Source: Mycolicibacterium sp. J2
GTDB taxonomy: Bacteria > Actinomycetota > Actinomycetes > Mycobacteriales > Mycobacteriaceae
Assembly (NCBI RefSeq): GCF_026240945.1
Contig: NZ_JAPFPY010000027.1
Span: 1-64,000, forward strand
Reading direction: 5' to 3'
Length of the DNA stretch: 64,000 nucleotides
Below, one piece after another: positions 18,212 to 25,901 of the stretch (positions within the stretch are counted from its first letter, which is position 1; the number at the start of each line of letters is the position of its first letter). The notes beneath the pieces are model-generated. The model was not told the DNA's origin, made no database searches, and saw only the letters and a list, made by a program, of their open reading frames with translations. The translations under genes were made by a program, and so were the position numbers.

Positions 18212-18553
18212 ATGGCCGCCCCCAACAGTCGCAGAGCCCGCGCGGCGCGTCGGCGAACCCGCCGGGTCAAGGCGGCGATCAACGACCTCACCGAGGAGCA
18301 GTGGGCCGCACTGAAGGCGGCGTGGAACGGTTGCGCCTATTGCGGCGCGACGGGCAAACCGCTGCAACGGGATTGCGTCATGGCGATCTCCCGCGGCGGT
18401 CGCTACACCGTCGACAATGTGGTGCCCGCGTGCGCGGCCTGCAATGCCAGCAAGTGCAATGACGAGGTGACCAGCTGGATGCGGCGCAAACGCCTGGACG
18501 AGCGCGCGTTCCTGGAGCGCTACGTGGCGATCAGGACCGCGGGCCTGGGATAA
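18212..18553 (+). CDS. Small HNH-type nuclease with altered first His
   Basis: 113 residues. A basic, Arg-rich N-terminus (RRARAARRRTRR) precedes a zinc/HNH module: CAYC, then RDCVMAISRGG, then DNVVPACAACNASK. In usual HNH proteins the first motif is DH; here it is DC, so the catalytic His is replaced by Cys. The Asn and the CxxC pairs are kept. The start at 18212 follows a -10 box; an in-frame GTG/ATG upstream at 18194 is possible. The gene is isolated between inverted palindromic repeats. It could be a structure-specific DNA-binding or nicking protein acting on the palindromes (inference) or a degenerate nuclease. Confidence 0.75.
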   Translation: MAAPNSRRARAARRRTRRVKAAINDLTEEQWAALKAAWNGCAYCGATGKPLQRDCVMAISRGGRYTVDNVVPACAACNASKCNDEVTSWMRRKRLDERAFLERYVAIRTAGLG

Positions 18554-18560
18554 GAACACG

Positions 18561-18625
18561 CGAGCGGCCCCGTTTGCACAGCCATGACGGCGTGTCGGCG
18601 TGCAAACGCGGCCGCTCGCGGAAGG
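18561..18625 (+). repeat. 65-bp palindromic repeat, right copy (inverted)
   Basis: Reverse complement of the 18123-18187 copy except for one seven-base block in the loop-proximal left arm, where all seven bases differ. It forms a hairpin with 19-base arms and the same central mismatch. It lies between the HNH gene and the convergent Rv2468c homologue, so it could terminate transcription in both directions. Confidence 0.85.
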
Positions 18626-18629
18626 AAAA

Positions 18630-19103
18630 TCAGGCCGGGGAAACGCCGGCGGAGATGACCCGAACGGCACTGATGAGGCCATCGATGAGGTTGCCCTGCT
18701 TGAACGAGGCGATGGCGGCCGACACCCCGAGCGGGGCGGCGGTCTCGATGCCGCGGCCCTTCAGGTCGGCGCCGTAGACCACCTCGACGGCATGCTGGTC
18801 CGGCGAGACGGCCAGCAGTACGGCGTTGTCCGGGGTCGGCACCCGGCCCAGGATCTCGCGTGCGGTGGCAGCGGTGTCCTCGCCGAGGGGCCCCAGGTAC
18901 ACCGCGAAGCGGGCCTTGGCCGCGCGGGCGCCGTACTTGAGCGCGTCGTCGAGAACGACGAGGTCCTTGGTGGGGAACGGGTAGTGCACCGACAGTTCGC
19001 CCGGCTCGGTGACACCCGAGATGCGGCCGCTGGAGGTCAGCGCATAGCCGTAGGGCAGTTCGACGTCGGTCTTGGCCGTCGTCGCCAGATCACCACTTGC
19101 CAC
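18630..19103 (-). CDS. DUF5130 protein (Rv2468c family)
   Basis: 157 residues, soluble. The C-terminal two thirds resembles the TPM/DUF5130 fold, with a DDALKYGARAAKARFAVYLG segment and GADLKGRG. The M. smegmatis counterpart was reported, as I recall, as a possible respiratory-supercomplex association factor (PRSAF1) in cryo-EM maps of the CIII2CIV2 complex. The start overlaps the end of the ctaJ-like gene by 14 bases on the same strand, which supports a shared role at cytochrome oxidase. Backbone gene between pepN and Rv2469c. Confidence 0.8.
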   Translation of the reverse strand: MASGDLATTAKTDVELPYGYALTSSGRISGVTEPGELSVHYPFPTKDLVVLDDALKYGARAAKARFAVYLGPLGEDTAATAREILGRVPTPDNAVLLAVSPDQHAVEVVYGADLKGRGIETAAPLGVSAAIASFKQGNLIDGLISAVRVISAGVSPA

Positions 19104-19320
19104 TTGCGGAACCTCCCACGTTCACATGTGCTCCGTGGCCGCCGTGGCCATGGTCGGCGGGCTCGTCCGACGCCCACAGGATGGGGTCGTGCGTCCACTT
19201 CTCGGACAGGTTGTAGGTCGCAGGGTGCGGGCCCTTACGGGACAGGGTCACGACGGCCAGCAGCAGGAACACCACCAGCGGGACCCCGCCGAGCAGGGAA
19301 TGGGTCAGTGCAATGCTCAC
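19090..19320 (-). CDS. ctaJ: Small membrane subunit of aa3 cytochrome oxidase (CtaJ-like)
   Basis: 76 residues from the GTG at 19320. One transmembrane helix near the N-terminus (GGVPLVVFLLLAVVTLS) is followed by a conserved hydrophilic tail: PATYNLSEKWTHDPILWAS, then a His/Gly-rich end (DHGHGGHGAH). This matches the actinobacterial supernumerary subunit CtaJ seen in the M. smegmatis supercomplex. The longer ATG-started frame would add 14 non-hydrophobic residues and is less likely. It overlaps the DUF5130 gene by 14 bases, giving translational coupling. Confidence 0.78.
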   Translation of the reverse strand: MSIALTHSLLGGVPLVVFLLLAVVTLSRKGPHPATYNLSEKWTHDPILWASDEPADHGHGGHGAHVNVGGSASGKW

Positions 19321-19345
19321 GACGCAAACCGTATCGTAGGGCGTT

Positions 19346-19990
19346 TCACGCCGCGCCCTCACCCAAGTATCTGACCCAGGCCGGGTCGAGTTCCTTCACC
19401 GTGGACAGCAGTCGCCAGTGCTGTCCCTTGGGGGGCATCGGGGCCGCCCGCAGCGTCCAGCCCAGCTCACTGAGCAGATGGTCGGCCTTGCGGTGATTGC
19501 ACGACGAGCAGGCCGCGACACAGTTCTCCCAGGAGTGCTCGCCGCCGCGGCTACGCGGGATGACGTGGTCGACGGTGTCGGCCTTCTGCCCGCAGTAGGC
19601 ACAGCGGAAGCGGTCCCGGTGCATCAATGCCGCACGGGTCATCGGGATACGCGCCCGGTACGGCACCCGCACGAAGGTGCGCAGCCGGATCACCGAGGGC
19701 ACCACGATGGTGCGGGTCGCGGAGTGGATGACCGGCCCAGACGGGTCGTCGTGCACCACGTCGGCCTTACCGCACATCAGCATGATCACCGCGCGCCGCA
19801 TCGGCAGCGCGGTCAACGGTTCATAGGTGGAGTTCAGCAGCAACACCCGGCGCCGGCCCCAGACCGTGGCGGGATGAACGGCCGGCGGGACGTCGGCGAA
19901 TTGCGCTGAGTGGGCAGCGGCAGGAGTGACCGCGGCCGTGGGGTACCGGTAGCCCGCTCGTCGAGCAGGGCTTTTCTTGCGCTGCGACAT
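19346..19990 (-). CDS. HNH endonuclease (Rv2469c family)
   Basis: 214 residues from the ATG at 19990. The N-terminus is basic and probably flexible. The middle reads LLLNSTYEPLTALPMRRAV, typical of this conserved actinobacterial family. The C-terminal half has a complete HNH module: CAYC, VDHVIPRSRGG, ENCVAACSSCNHRK, with CxxC pairs for zinc and DH for catalysis. In contrast to the small HNH at 18212, all catalytic residues are kept. The biological role is not established. The start lies about 150 bases from glbO, divergent. Confidence 0.87.
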   Translation of the reverse strand: MSQRKKSPARRAGYRYPTAAVTPAAAHSAQFADVPPAVHPATVWGRRRVLLLNSTYEPLTALPMRRAVIMLMCGKADVVHDDPSGPVIHSATRTIVVPSVIRLRTFVRVPYRARIPMTRAALMHRDRFRCAYCGQKADTVDHVIPRSRGGEHSWENCVAACSSCNHRKADHLLSELGWTLRAAPMPPKGQHWRLLSTVKELDPAWVRYLGEGAA

Positions 19991-20141
19991 TCGTCCTCCG
20001 CTGCACAGTCCACCATGGATCGGCGGCGGCCGCACGCTAATTTGGCGGGTGTTCGCTGGTCAGTCCGATGAACATCGGGTGACGGGTCGCTGAGCCCGGC
20101 TACCGGCAGCACATCGGGGACGATCCGGGACAATGGGGAGC

Positions 20142-20537
20142 GTGACTCAAGCGGAGCGCTCGTTCTACGACGAAGTCGGTGGCCACGACACGTTCGACAA
20201 GATCGTGTCGCGGTTCTACGAGCTGGTGCGCGAGGACGAGATCCTGCTGCCGCTGTATCCCCCGGACGATATCGACGGGGCCGAGGAGCGGCTGCGGATG
20301 TTCTTGGAGCAGTACTGGGGTGGCCCGCGCACCTACTCCGACCAGCGCGGGCATCCGCGGCTGCGGATGCGGCATGCACCGTTTCGGATCGGCTTCCTGG
20401 AACGCGACGCCTGGCTGCGCTGCATGCACACCGCGGTGGCGTCGATCGACGCGCAGACGCTGGACGACGCGCACCGCACCATGCTGCTGAACTACCTGAC
20501 CATGGCCGCCGACTCGATGGTCAACTCGGCGTTCTGA
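20142..20537 (+). CDS. glbO: Truncated haemoglobin O (group II)
   Basis: 131 residues from the GTG at 20142; an ATG at 20133 would add three residues. It binds haem and O2. Conserved features: FYDEVGG at the N-terminus, RFYELV with the B10 region, YWGGPRTYS, the RMRHAPF proximal-His region and DAWLRCMHTAV with the trpG8. These are almost identical to Rv2470. The stop shares a base with the aglA start (TGATG), so glbO and aglA form an operon. Confidence 0.95.
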   Translation: MTQAERSFYDEVGGHDTFDKIVSRFYELVREDEILLPLYPPDDIDGAEERLRMFLEQYWGGPRTYSDQRGHPRLRMRHAPFRIGFLERDAWLRCMHTAVASIDAQTLDDAHRTMLLNYLTMAADSMVNSAF

Positions 20538-22081
20538 TGGCGCAGGACCGCATCTCCCCTCGCCCCGCTCGCCCGCTCTGGTGGGCCGACGCTGTCTTCT
20601 ATCAGCTCTACCCCCGGTCGTTCCGCGATAGCAACGGTGACGGCGTGGGCGACCTGGACGGCATCACCGAGCGGCTGGACTATCTGTCCGTGCTCGGGGT
20701 GAACGCGCTGTGGCTCAATCCCGTGATGGTCTCCCCCATGGCCGACCACGGGTATGACGTCGCCGATCCCCGCGATATCGACCCCCTGTTCGGTGACCTG
20801 ACCGCGCTGGACCGGTTGCTGGCCGCGGCCCACGCTCGCGGCATCCGGGTGACCATGGACCTGGTGCCCAACCACGTCAGCTCGGCGCACCCCTGGTTCC
20901 TCGAGGCGCTGGCCGATCCGGCGCGGCGGGACCGGTTCATCTTCCGCGACGGGATCGGTGACGCACCCCCCAACAACTGGGTGTCGGTGTTCGGCGGCCC
21001 GGCCTGGACCCGGGTGGCCGACGGGCAGTGGTACCTGCACCTGTTCGACTGCGCCCAGCCCGACCTCAACTGGGAGCATCCCGAGGTGTTCGAGGATGTG
21101 GAGAAGACGCTGCGGTTCTGGCTGGACCGCGGGGTCGACGGATTCCGCATCGACGTGGCGCACGGCATGGCCAAACCACCCGGGCTGCCGGACATGTCGC
21201 TCACCGACAACGCGCTGCTGCGCAACAAGGAAGACGATCCGCGTTTCGACAACGACAGCGTGCACGAGATCCACCGCTTCATCCGGCGGGTGCTCGACGA
21301 TTACCCCGAGTCGGTGACCGTGGGTGAGGTGTGGGTGCACGGCAACGAGCGCTTCGCCAAGTACCTGCGCCCCGACGAACTGCACCTCGGCTTCAACTTC
21401 CGGCTGGTACAAGCCGATTTCGATGCCGACGAGGTGCGGGCGGCCATCGACAATGCCATGGCCGCAGCCGAGCTGGCCGGTGCCGTGCCGACCTGGACGC
21501 TGTCCAATCACGACGTGGAGCGCGAGGTCACCCGTTACGGCGGTGGCGCGCGCGGGCTGGCCCGCGCCCGGGCGATGGCCCTGGTGATGCTGGCGCTGCC
21601 CGGAGCGGTGTTCGTCTACAACGGTGAGGAACTCGGTCTGCCCCAGGTGAACCTGCCCGACGAGGTGCTCCAGGATCCCGTGTGGGAGCGCTCCGGACGC
21701 ACCGAGCGCGGCCGCGACGGCTGCCGGGTGCCGCTGCCGTGGTCCGGTGATGCGCCACCGTTCGGATTCTCGGCCAACCCGGACACCTGGTTGCCGATGC
21801 CCGCGGACTGGGCCGGCTTGACGGTGCAGCGCCAAGAAGCCGACCCGTCGTCGACGCTGAATTTCTACCGCCGTGCCATCGGATTGCGTTCGGGTCGTGG
21901 CGAATTCGACGGCGGCGTGCAATGGCTGGACGACGGGGTGTTCGCCCGCGACGGCGGGCTACGCTGCGCCCTCAACACCGGCGCGGCGCCGGTGCCCTTA
22001 CCGGCGGGCGACGTGCTGCTGGCCAGCGGACCGCTGACCGGTGGCCTGCTGCCGCCGGACACGGCCGCCTGGTTGGTGTGA
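20537..22081 (+). CDS. aglA: Alpha-glucosidase / GH13 maltase-type enzyme
   Basis: 514 residues. It hydrolyses alpha-glucosidic bonds in small oligosaccharides. GH13 regions in order: YQLYPRSFRDSNGDGVGDL near the N-terminus, DLVPNHVS (region I), GFRIDVAHGM (region II, nucleophile Asp), GEVWV (region III, acid/base Glu) and SNHDVER (region IV, transition-state Asp). A shortened C-terminal beta domain follows. Rv2471 equivalent. Translation is coupled to glbO. An IS481-type element begins immediately after the stop, leaving the gene intact. Confidence 0.93.
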   Translation: MAQDRISPRPARPLWWADAVFYQLYPRSFRDSNGDGVGDLDGITERLDYLSVLGVNALWLNPVMVSPMADHGYDVADPRDIDPLFGDLTALDRLLAAAHARGIRVTMDLVPNHVSSAHPWFLEALADPARRDRFIFRDGIGDAPPNNWVSVFGGPAWTRVADGQWYLHLFDCAQPDLNWEHPEVFEDVEKTLRFWLDRGVDGFRIDVAHGMAKPPGLPDMSLTDNALLRNKEDDPRFDNDSVHEIHRFIRRVLDDYPESVTVGEVWVHGNERFAKYLRPDELHLGFNFRLVQADFDADEVRAAIDNAMAAAELAGAVPTWTLSNHDVEREVTRYGGGARGLARARAMALVMLALPGAVFVYNGEELGLPQVNLPDEVLQDPVWERSGRTERGRDGCRVPLPWSGDAPPFGFSANPDTWLPMPADWAGLTVQRQEADPSSTLNFYRRAIGLRSGRGEFDGGVQWLDDGVFARDGGLRCALNTGAAPVPLPAGDVLLASGPLTGGLLPPDTAAWLV

Positions 22082-22165
22082 TTTGTGGAGCCGCGCCCGT
22101 AATGATTACGGTCTCCTGTTTCGGGACATCGCTGACACATGTATGTCTCGGGACATCGCTGACAC
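22082..22165 (+). repeat. Left terminal inverted repeat of IS481-type element
   Basis: Pairs with 24719-24800 in inverse orientation. Two direct copies of an 18-base motif (TCGGGACATCGCTGACAC) lie at 22121-22138 and 22148-22165, 27 bases apart. Confidence 0.85.
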
Positions 22166-23175
22166 CTGGGTAGGGCGTGGACCAGCATGGTTCATGGCCC
22201 AGAAGGTGACGGCGATGGACATTCGTATGGCGGCGGGGTTGGCCGGGCAGATCGACAATGTGGCGCAGTTCTGCCGCCGTGAGGGCATCAGCAGAGAAAC
22301 GTTCTACAAGTGGCAGCGACGGTTCCTGCAGCACGGTGTGCCCGGGCTGCAGGAACGGTCCCGCCGGCCGAATCGCAGCCCGAATCAGGCCAGCACGGCG
22401 GTGGAGAAGCTGGTCCTGGACCGGCGTGAACGGCTTGTGAAAGACGGTCTTGATCACGGGCCGGAAGCCATCGTGTGGGCTCTGCGCGACGACAGTGCCG
22501 TCGATGCGGCTGTGGTGCCATCACGGTCGACGGTGTGGCGGATTTTGGCCCGCCACGGTGTGATCACCGCGCAGCCGCAGAAACGACCGAAATCAGCGAC
22601 CAAGCGATTCTGCTTCACCCGGCCCAACGAGTGTTGGCAATCGGATTGGACGCAATGGCATCTCGGCGATGGCACTCTCGTCGCGATCGCGGGCACTCTA
22701 GATGATCACTCGCGATACCTGGTGGGATTGCGCGCAACCCTAGGTGCTGCCGATGCGGAGTTGGTCTGGTCGGTCATCATGGCCGGCATCGACGAGTGCG
22801 GTATCCCGTCAATGTCATTGACCGACAACGGAGTGGTCTACACCGGTCGACTCCGCGGCTACGAGTCGGTCTTCGAAATCAACATGCGCGCGTTGGGTAC
22901 CCACACTGTCAATTCCACTCCCTACCACCCCCAAACCTGCGGCAAAATCGAACGATTTTGGCAGACGTTGAAGAAGTGGCTACGGGCGCAACCCGCGCCG
23001 GCAACGGTCGCCGATCTCAACACGCTTCTGGACTGGTTCCGCAACTTCTACAACCATCACCGTCGCCACCGAGCCCACCACGGCGCCACCCCAGCGGTGG
23101 TGTTCACCGCGACCGAAGCCGCACGGCCCAGCGTGCGACCGCTGCCGGCACCAGTCTTTGTCACCTGCACCACCG

Positions 23176-24491
23176 GGTAGGTTCCAGTCAACGTCGCAAC
23201 ACCGACGGACTTTCTGAGGCTAGCAGGATAGCGAATAGATCCGCGGGACAACGGTCTTGGAGGACCATGCGAGGACGGTTGTTCAGTTCGTTCTCCACGG
23301 CCAACAGGTGCTCCGGCGAATATCCGCGAAGGGTTACGCCCTTGGGGAAGTAGTCGCGTAGCAGGCCGTTGGTGTTCTCATTGCTCCCTCGTTGCCAGGG
23401 TGAGCGGGAGTCGCAGAAGTACACGGGCGCGCCCAGCTTGTCGGCGGTGGCGAGGTGACGTGCCATCTCGGTGCCCTGATCCCAGGTGATCGAGCGCATC
23501 AGCTCCGGCGGCAGATCCTGCATTCGCGCCACCAGCGCGGCGTGGACCGAATCGGAATCGGCGCGGGGCAGGTGCAACAGCCGCAGCATCCGGCTCTGGC
23601 GCTCCACCAGGGTGCCGACCGCCGATAGATGGTTGTCGCCGATGATGAGATCCCCCTCCCAGTGGCCGGCTTGGGACCGGTCGACGGGCGGGAACGGCCG
23701 GTCGTGAATGGTCAGCATCGGCTGCTGAAACCGCGGCCGCCGACGCTGCTGACAGCGGTGGGCTCGGCGGTGATCCCGACCGGTGCGCAGCGGTGACCGT
23801 CGATGCGGCGCCAGCCGCGACGGCCGCATGAAACACGAATTCGGCTGATAGACAGCCTGATAGATGCTCTCATGACACAACCGCATCGACGGATCATGGG
23901 GAAAGCGCAGACGCAGGTGCCGGCTGATCTGCTGCGGGCTCCAGCGCATACCGAGCAACTCGGTGACCACGGCGCTGAGGTCGTCGTTGGTGTCGAGCCG
24001 ACGCCGGTGGTGACGTGCTCGACGCGCAGTGGCGCGCCGATGGGCCTCGAAGGGCTGATATTCGGATTCGGTCCCCGCGTTGCGGCGCAGCTCCCGCGAG
24101 ATCGTCGACGGTGCTCGACCGAGCTCGTCGGCGATCGCGCGCATGCTCAGCCCGGAACGACGAAGGTCGGCCATCTTGATGCGTTCGTCCTCGGATAAGT
24201 ATCGCGGGCTGATCTGGCGGACCGCCAACGGATCCAGCGGCGGCACGAAACCGACCACGACGCCGTTGCGGTAGGTCTTGTAGCCGCTCGCCCAATTCGT
24301 TGCTGCCGACCGAGACACCCCGACCTCGCGGGCCGCGGCACGCACGCTCCACCCCCGAGCCCGCAACTCCATGAACCGCTGACGCTTGGCCGATTGCGGA
24401 CGACGTCCCGGCCCCTTCTTGACCCGACGCGATGATGTCAACACAACCTCCAGAATCTAGGGAAGTGTTGCGACAACGCCTGGAAACCACC
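23176..24491. mobile_element. IS30-family insertion sequence with CCG target duplication
   Basis: 1316 bp. The left end reads GGTAGGTTCCAG...GTCGCAACAC; the right end is its imperfect inverse, GTGTTGCGAC...CTGGAAACCACC. CCG is duplicated at 23173-23175 and 24492-24494. The frame of the host transposase becomes continuous when the element is removed, which fixes the ends. Confidence 0.88.
23188..24444 (-). CDS. IS30-family transposase
   Basis: 418 residues with a GTG start at 24444; the next codon, TTG, is also possible given the GGAGG two bases before GTG. There are two N-terminal helix-turn-helix regions (AREVGVSRSAATNWA and IADELGRAPSTISREL). The DDE catalytic core has HWEGDLIIG, WDQGTEMA and NENTNGLLRDYFPKG, the classic IS30 signature. 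It appears complete, fills nearly the whole element, and shows no internal stop. Likely functional. Confidence 0.93.
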   Translation of the reverse strand: MLTSSRRVKKGPGRRPQSAKRQRFMELRARGWSVRAAAREVGVSRSAATNWASGYKTYRNGVVVGFVPPLDPLAVRQISPRYLSEDERIKMADLRRSGLSMRAIADELGRAPSTISRELRRNAGTESEYQPFEAHRRATARRARHHRRRLDTNDDLSAVVTELLGMRWSPQQISRHLRLRFPHDPSMRLCHESIYQAVYQPNSCFMRPSRLAPHRRSPLRTGRDHRRAHRCQQRRRPRFQQPMLTIHDRPFPPVDRSQAGHWEGDLIIGDNHLSAVGTLVERQSRMLRLLHLPRADSDSVHAALVARMQDLPPELMRSITWDQGTEMARHLATADKLGAPVYFCDSRSPWQRGSNENTNGLLRDYFPKGVTLRGYSPEHLLAVENELNNRPRMVLQDRCPADLFAILLASESPSVLRR

Positions 24492-24718
24492 CCGTCGATA
24501 AGAAGACCGGGCGGCTGTTCGTCGCGCCCTACGACATCAACGTAGGCCTGCGCTGGGCCGGTCACCAATGTCACGCCATCCGCGATGGCGAGCACATCGT
24601 CATCTTCAGCGGCAACCGACTCGTGCGCGCACTCACCGCCGACCCCACCCGCAGGTACCAGCCTGGCGATAAAAACACCCGAAGCTATCGCCTCAGAGAA
24701 CCCCAACCGGCACCATGA

Positions 24719-24800
24719 GTGTCAGCGATGTCCCGAGACATAAGTGTCAACGATGTCCCGAGACACGACACCGTAATGATTACGGGTGCGGCTCCACAAA
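24719..24800 (-). repeat. Right terminal inverted repeat of IS481-type element
   Basis: Two inverse copies of the 18-base subterminal motif lie at 24719-24736 and 24744-24761, then CCGTAATGATTACGG (itself palindromic) and GGCTCCACAAA at the tip. It begins right after the transposase stop. Confidence 0.85.
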
Positions 24801-24807
24801 TCCCTGA

Positions 24808-25467
24808 TCAGCGCAAGACCAGCGCGGGGTCGCCGATGCGCCGGTACACCGAGCCGAATCGGGCGTCGATCCGCAGCCATGCCGGGTGCACACGCACCCG
24901 CACGATCTCCTCGGCACTGACCTCACTGCCGGTCTGCGGCAGGAAACCCAGTGCGGTCAAAGCGAATACACAGCGCATGGGGATGCCGACCGCGGTGTCG
25001 CCCGCACTCACGGCCAGCACCTCCTGGTCCAGCAGGGACGCCGGCGGACCGTGGGCGCTGCCGTGCTGTTTGGCCAGCGCGGCGCCGCGGTCGGCCAGGT
25101 CCAGCACGGCGCGGGCCGGTACGTCGTCCAGGTGCGCGAAGCCGGTGTCCGGTGGCAGCGCCCCGCGCCAGGCCGAATCCATCGCGAAGCCCGGTTCGAC
25201 GAAGCCGGACGCGACCATCGCGGGTAACGCGGTCACCAGGTGATCGGCGCCCACGCACAGGTCGGCTGGGCTCACCCGGCCGGCTACCACGCGGCTGGCC
25301 AGGACGTCGAAACCCGTTGTCACCCAGGCAACGAGGTGGGCGTCGTCGCGTTGCCGAAGCCGAATCACGGCGGCCTCGTCGAGGCGCAGGGTGCGTTCGG
25401 CGAAGGTGCCCAGGTCGTCGCGGTGCGCCGGCCCGTCCAGCCAGATGCCGCGCTCTGCGGCGGTCAC
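24808..25467 (-). CDS. Conserved mycobacterial protein (Rv2474c family)
   Basis: 219 residues with no recognised catalytic motif and no signal peptide or membrane segment. Composition is typical of a soluble cytoplasmic protein; features include RLRQRDDAHLVAWVTTGFDVLASR and a C-terminal RIDARFGSVYRRIGDP. Its start overlaps the thioesterase stop as ATGA (25464-25467), so it is co-translated with the acyl-CoA thioesterase and downstream of gdh, as in M. tuberculosis. A role in acyl metabolism is only an inference from this linkage. The stop is close to the end of the IS481 element. Confidence 0.8.
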   Translation of the reverse strand: MTAAERGIWLDGPAHRDDLGTFAERTLRLDEAAVIRLRQRDDAHLVAWVTTGFDVLASRVVAGRVSPADLCVGADHLVTALPAMVASGFVEPGFAMDSAWRGALPPDTGFAHLDDVPARAVLDLADRGAALAKQHGSAHGPPASLLDQEVLAVSAGDTAVGIPMRCVFALTALGFLPQTGSEVSAEEIVRVRVHPAWLRIDARFGSVYRRIGDPALVLR

Positions 25468-25901
25468 GCCGATGGCCGCAGGTAGCGCTCGAGGTACTGG
25501 CGATGATGCGGCGCCAGGCGCACCAGCTTTTGCTCTTCGATGCTGAAGGCCGCCAGCTGGGTCTCGGCAATGACGGCCGGTTTCGAGTCCGGGTCGGCGT
25601 GCACCGAGCGCACCTCGTAGCCAAGGGTGAAGTCGACCGCGCGCAACCGGTTGACCCAGATGGTGACCTGCAGCGGTGAATCCGTCAGGCGCACTTGGCC
25701 TTTGTAGGACACCTTGACCTCGGCGATCAAAAGTCCAGTGGTCGTCACGTCACCGGCGAACGGCTCGCTGAGGAACGGGACGCGGGCCTCCTCCAGGATG
25801 GTGACCATGGTCGCGTGATTGACGTGCTGGTACATGTCGATATCCGACCAGCGCACCGGCACCGGCGTGACGAACCCGTTAGCCACTTGTTCCCGTTCCA
25901 C
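25464..25901 (-). CDS. Acyl-CoA thioesterase, 4HBT hot-dog fold (Rv2475c family)
   Basis: 145 residues, single hot-dog domain. The segment RWSDIDMYQHVNHATMV carries the catalytic Asp and the following helix of 4-hydroxybenzoyl-CoA thioesterase-like enzymes. It hydrolyses an acyl-CoA of unknown chain type. The start at 25901 overlaps gdh by 23 bases and the stop overlaps the Rv2474c homologue by four bases, so gdh, thioesterase and Rv2474c homologue are one transcription unit. Confidence 0.88.
   Translation of the reverse strand: MEREQVANGFVTPVPVRWSDIDMYQHVNHATMVTILEEARVPFLSEPFAGDVTTTGLLIAEVKVSYKGQVRLTDSPLQVTIWVNRLRAVDFTLGYEVRSVHADPDSKPAVIAETQLAAFSIEEQKLVRLAPHHRQYLERYLRPSA

Larger units (their letters stand above)
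18123..18625. mobile_element. Candidate REP-bounded HNH cassette
   Basis: A 503-bp unit with 65-bp inverted palindromic ends surrounding one HNH-type gene, placed between backbone genes pepN and the Rv2468c homologue, which I recall as neighbours in M. tuberculosis. No transposase and no target duplication were seen. It may be a non-autonomous mobile unit or simply a gene between two bidirectional terminator repeats. Confidence 0.35.
22194..24718 (+). pseudogene. IS481-family transposase, split by IS30 insertion
   Basis: The 5' part (22194-23175) encodes a helix-turn-helix (FCRREGISRETFYKWQRRF) and a DDE integrase core: QSDWT, LTDNG and GKIERFW supply D, D and E. The 3' part (24495-24718) encodes the C-terminal strand-rich end, beginning VDKKTGRLFVAPYD. 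Joining them across the inner element with one copy of the CCG target duplication gives 1206 bases, 402 codons, with the frame restored as TCTTVDKK. The gene was therefore intact before the second insertion. In the present sequence the 5' part stops at 23180, after the DDE core, so residual activity of the truncated protein cannot be excluded. Confidence 0.9.
22082..24800. mobile_element. IS481-family element with an internal IS30 insertion
   Basis: The outer element has about 82-bp imperfect terminal inverted repeats. Each begins TTTGTGGAGCCGC and contains two subterminal copies of TCGGGACATCG(C/T)TGACAC, likely transposase sites. Removing the inner element and one copy of its 3-bp target duplication leaves about 1.4 kb, normal for IS481. 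No clear target duplication was recognised at its own ends. It sits between the aglA stop and the convergent Rv2474c homologue. Confidence 0.9.

Noticed and set aside
20492..21922. Long minus-strand open frame opposite aglA
   Set aside because: Antisense shadow typical of GC-rich codon bias; aglA shows all GH13 motifs.
22079..24803. Target-site duplication of the IS481 element
   Set aside because: Several 2-bp matches are possible at the ends but none is convincing; the exact tips remain uncertain by a few bases.
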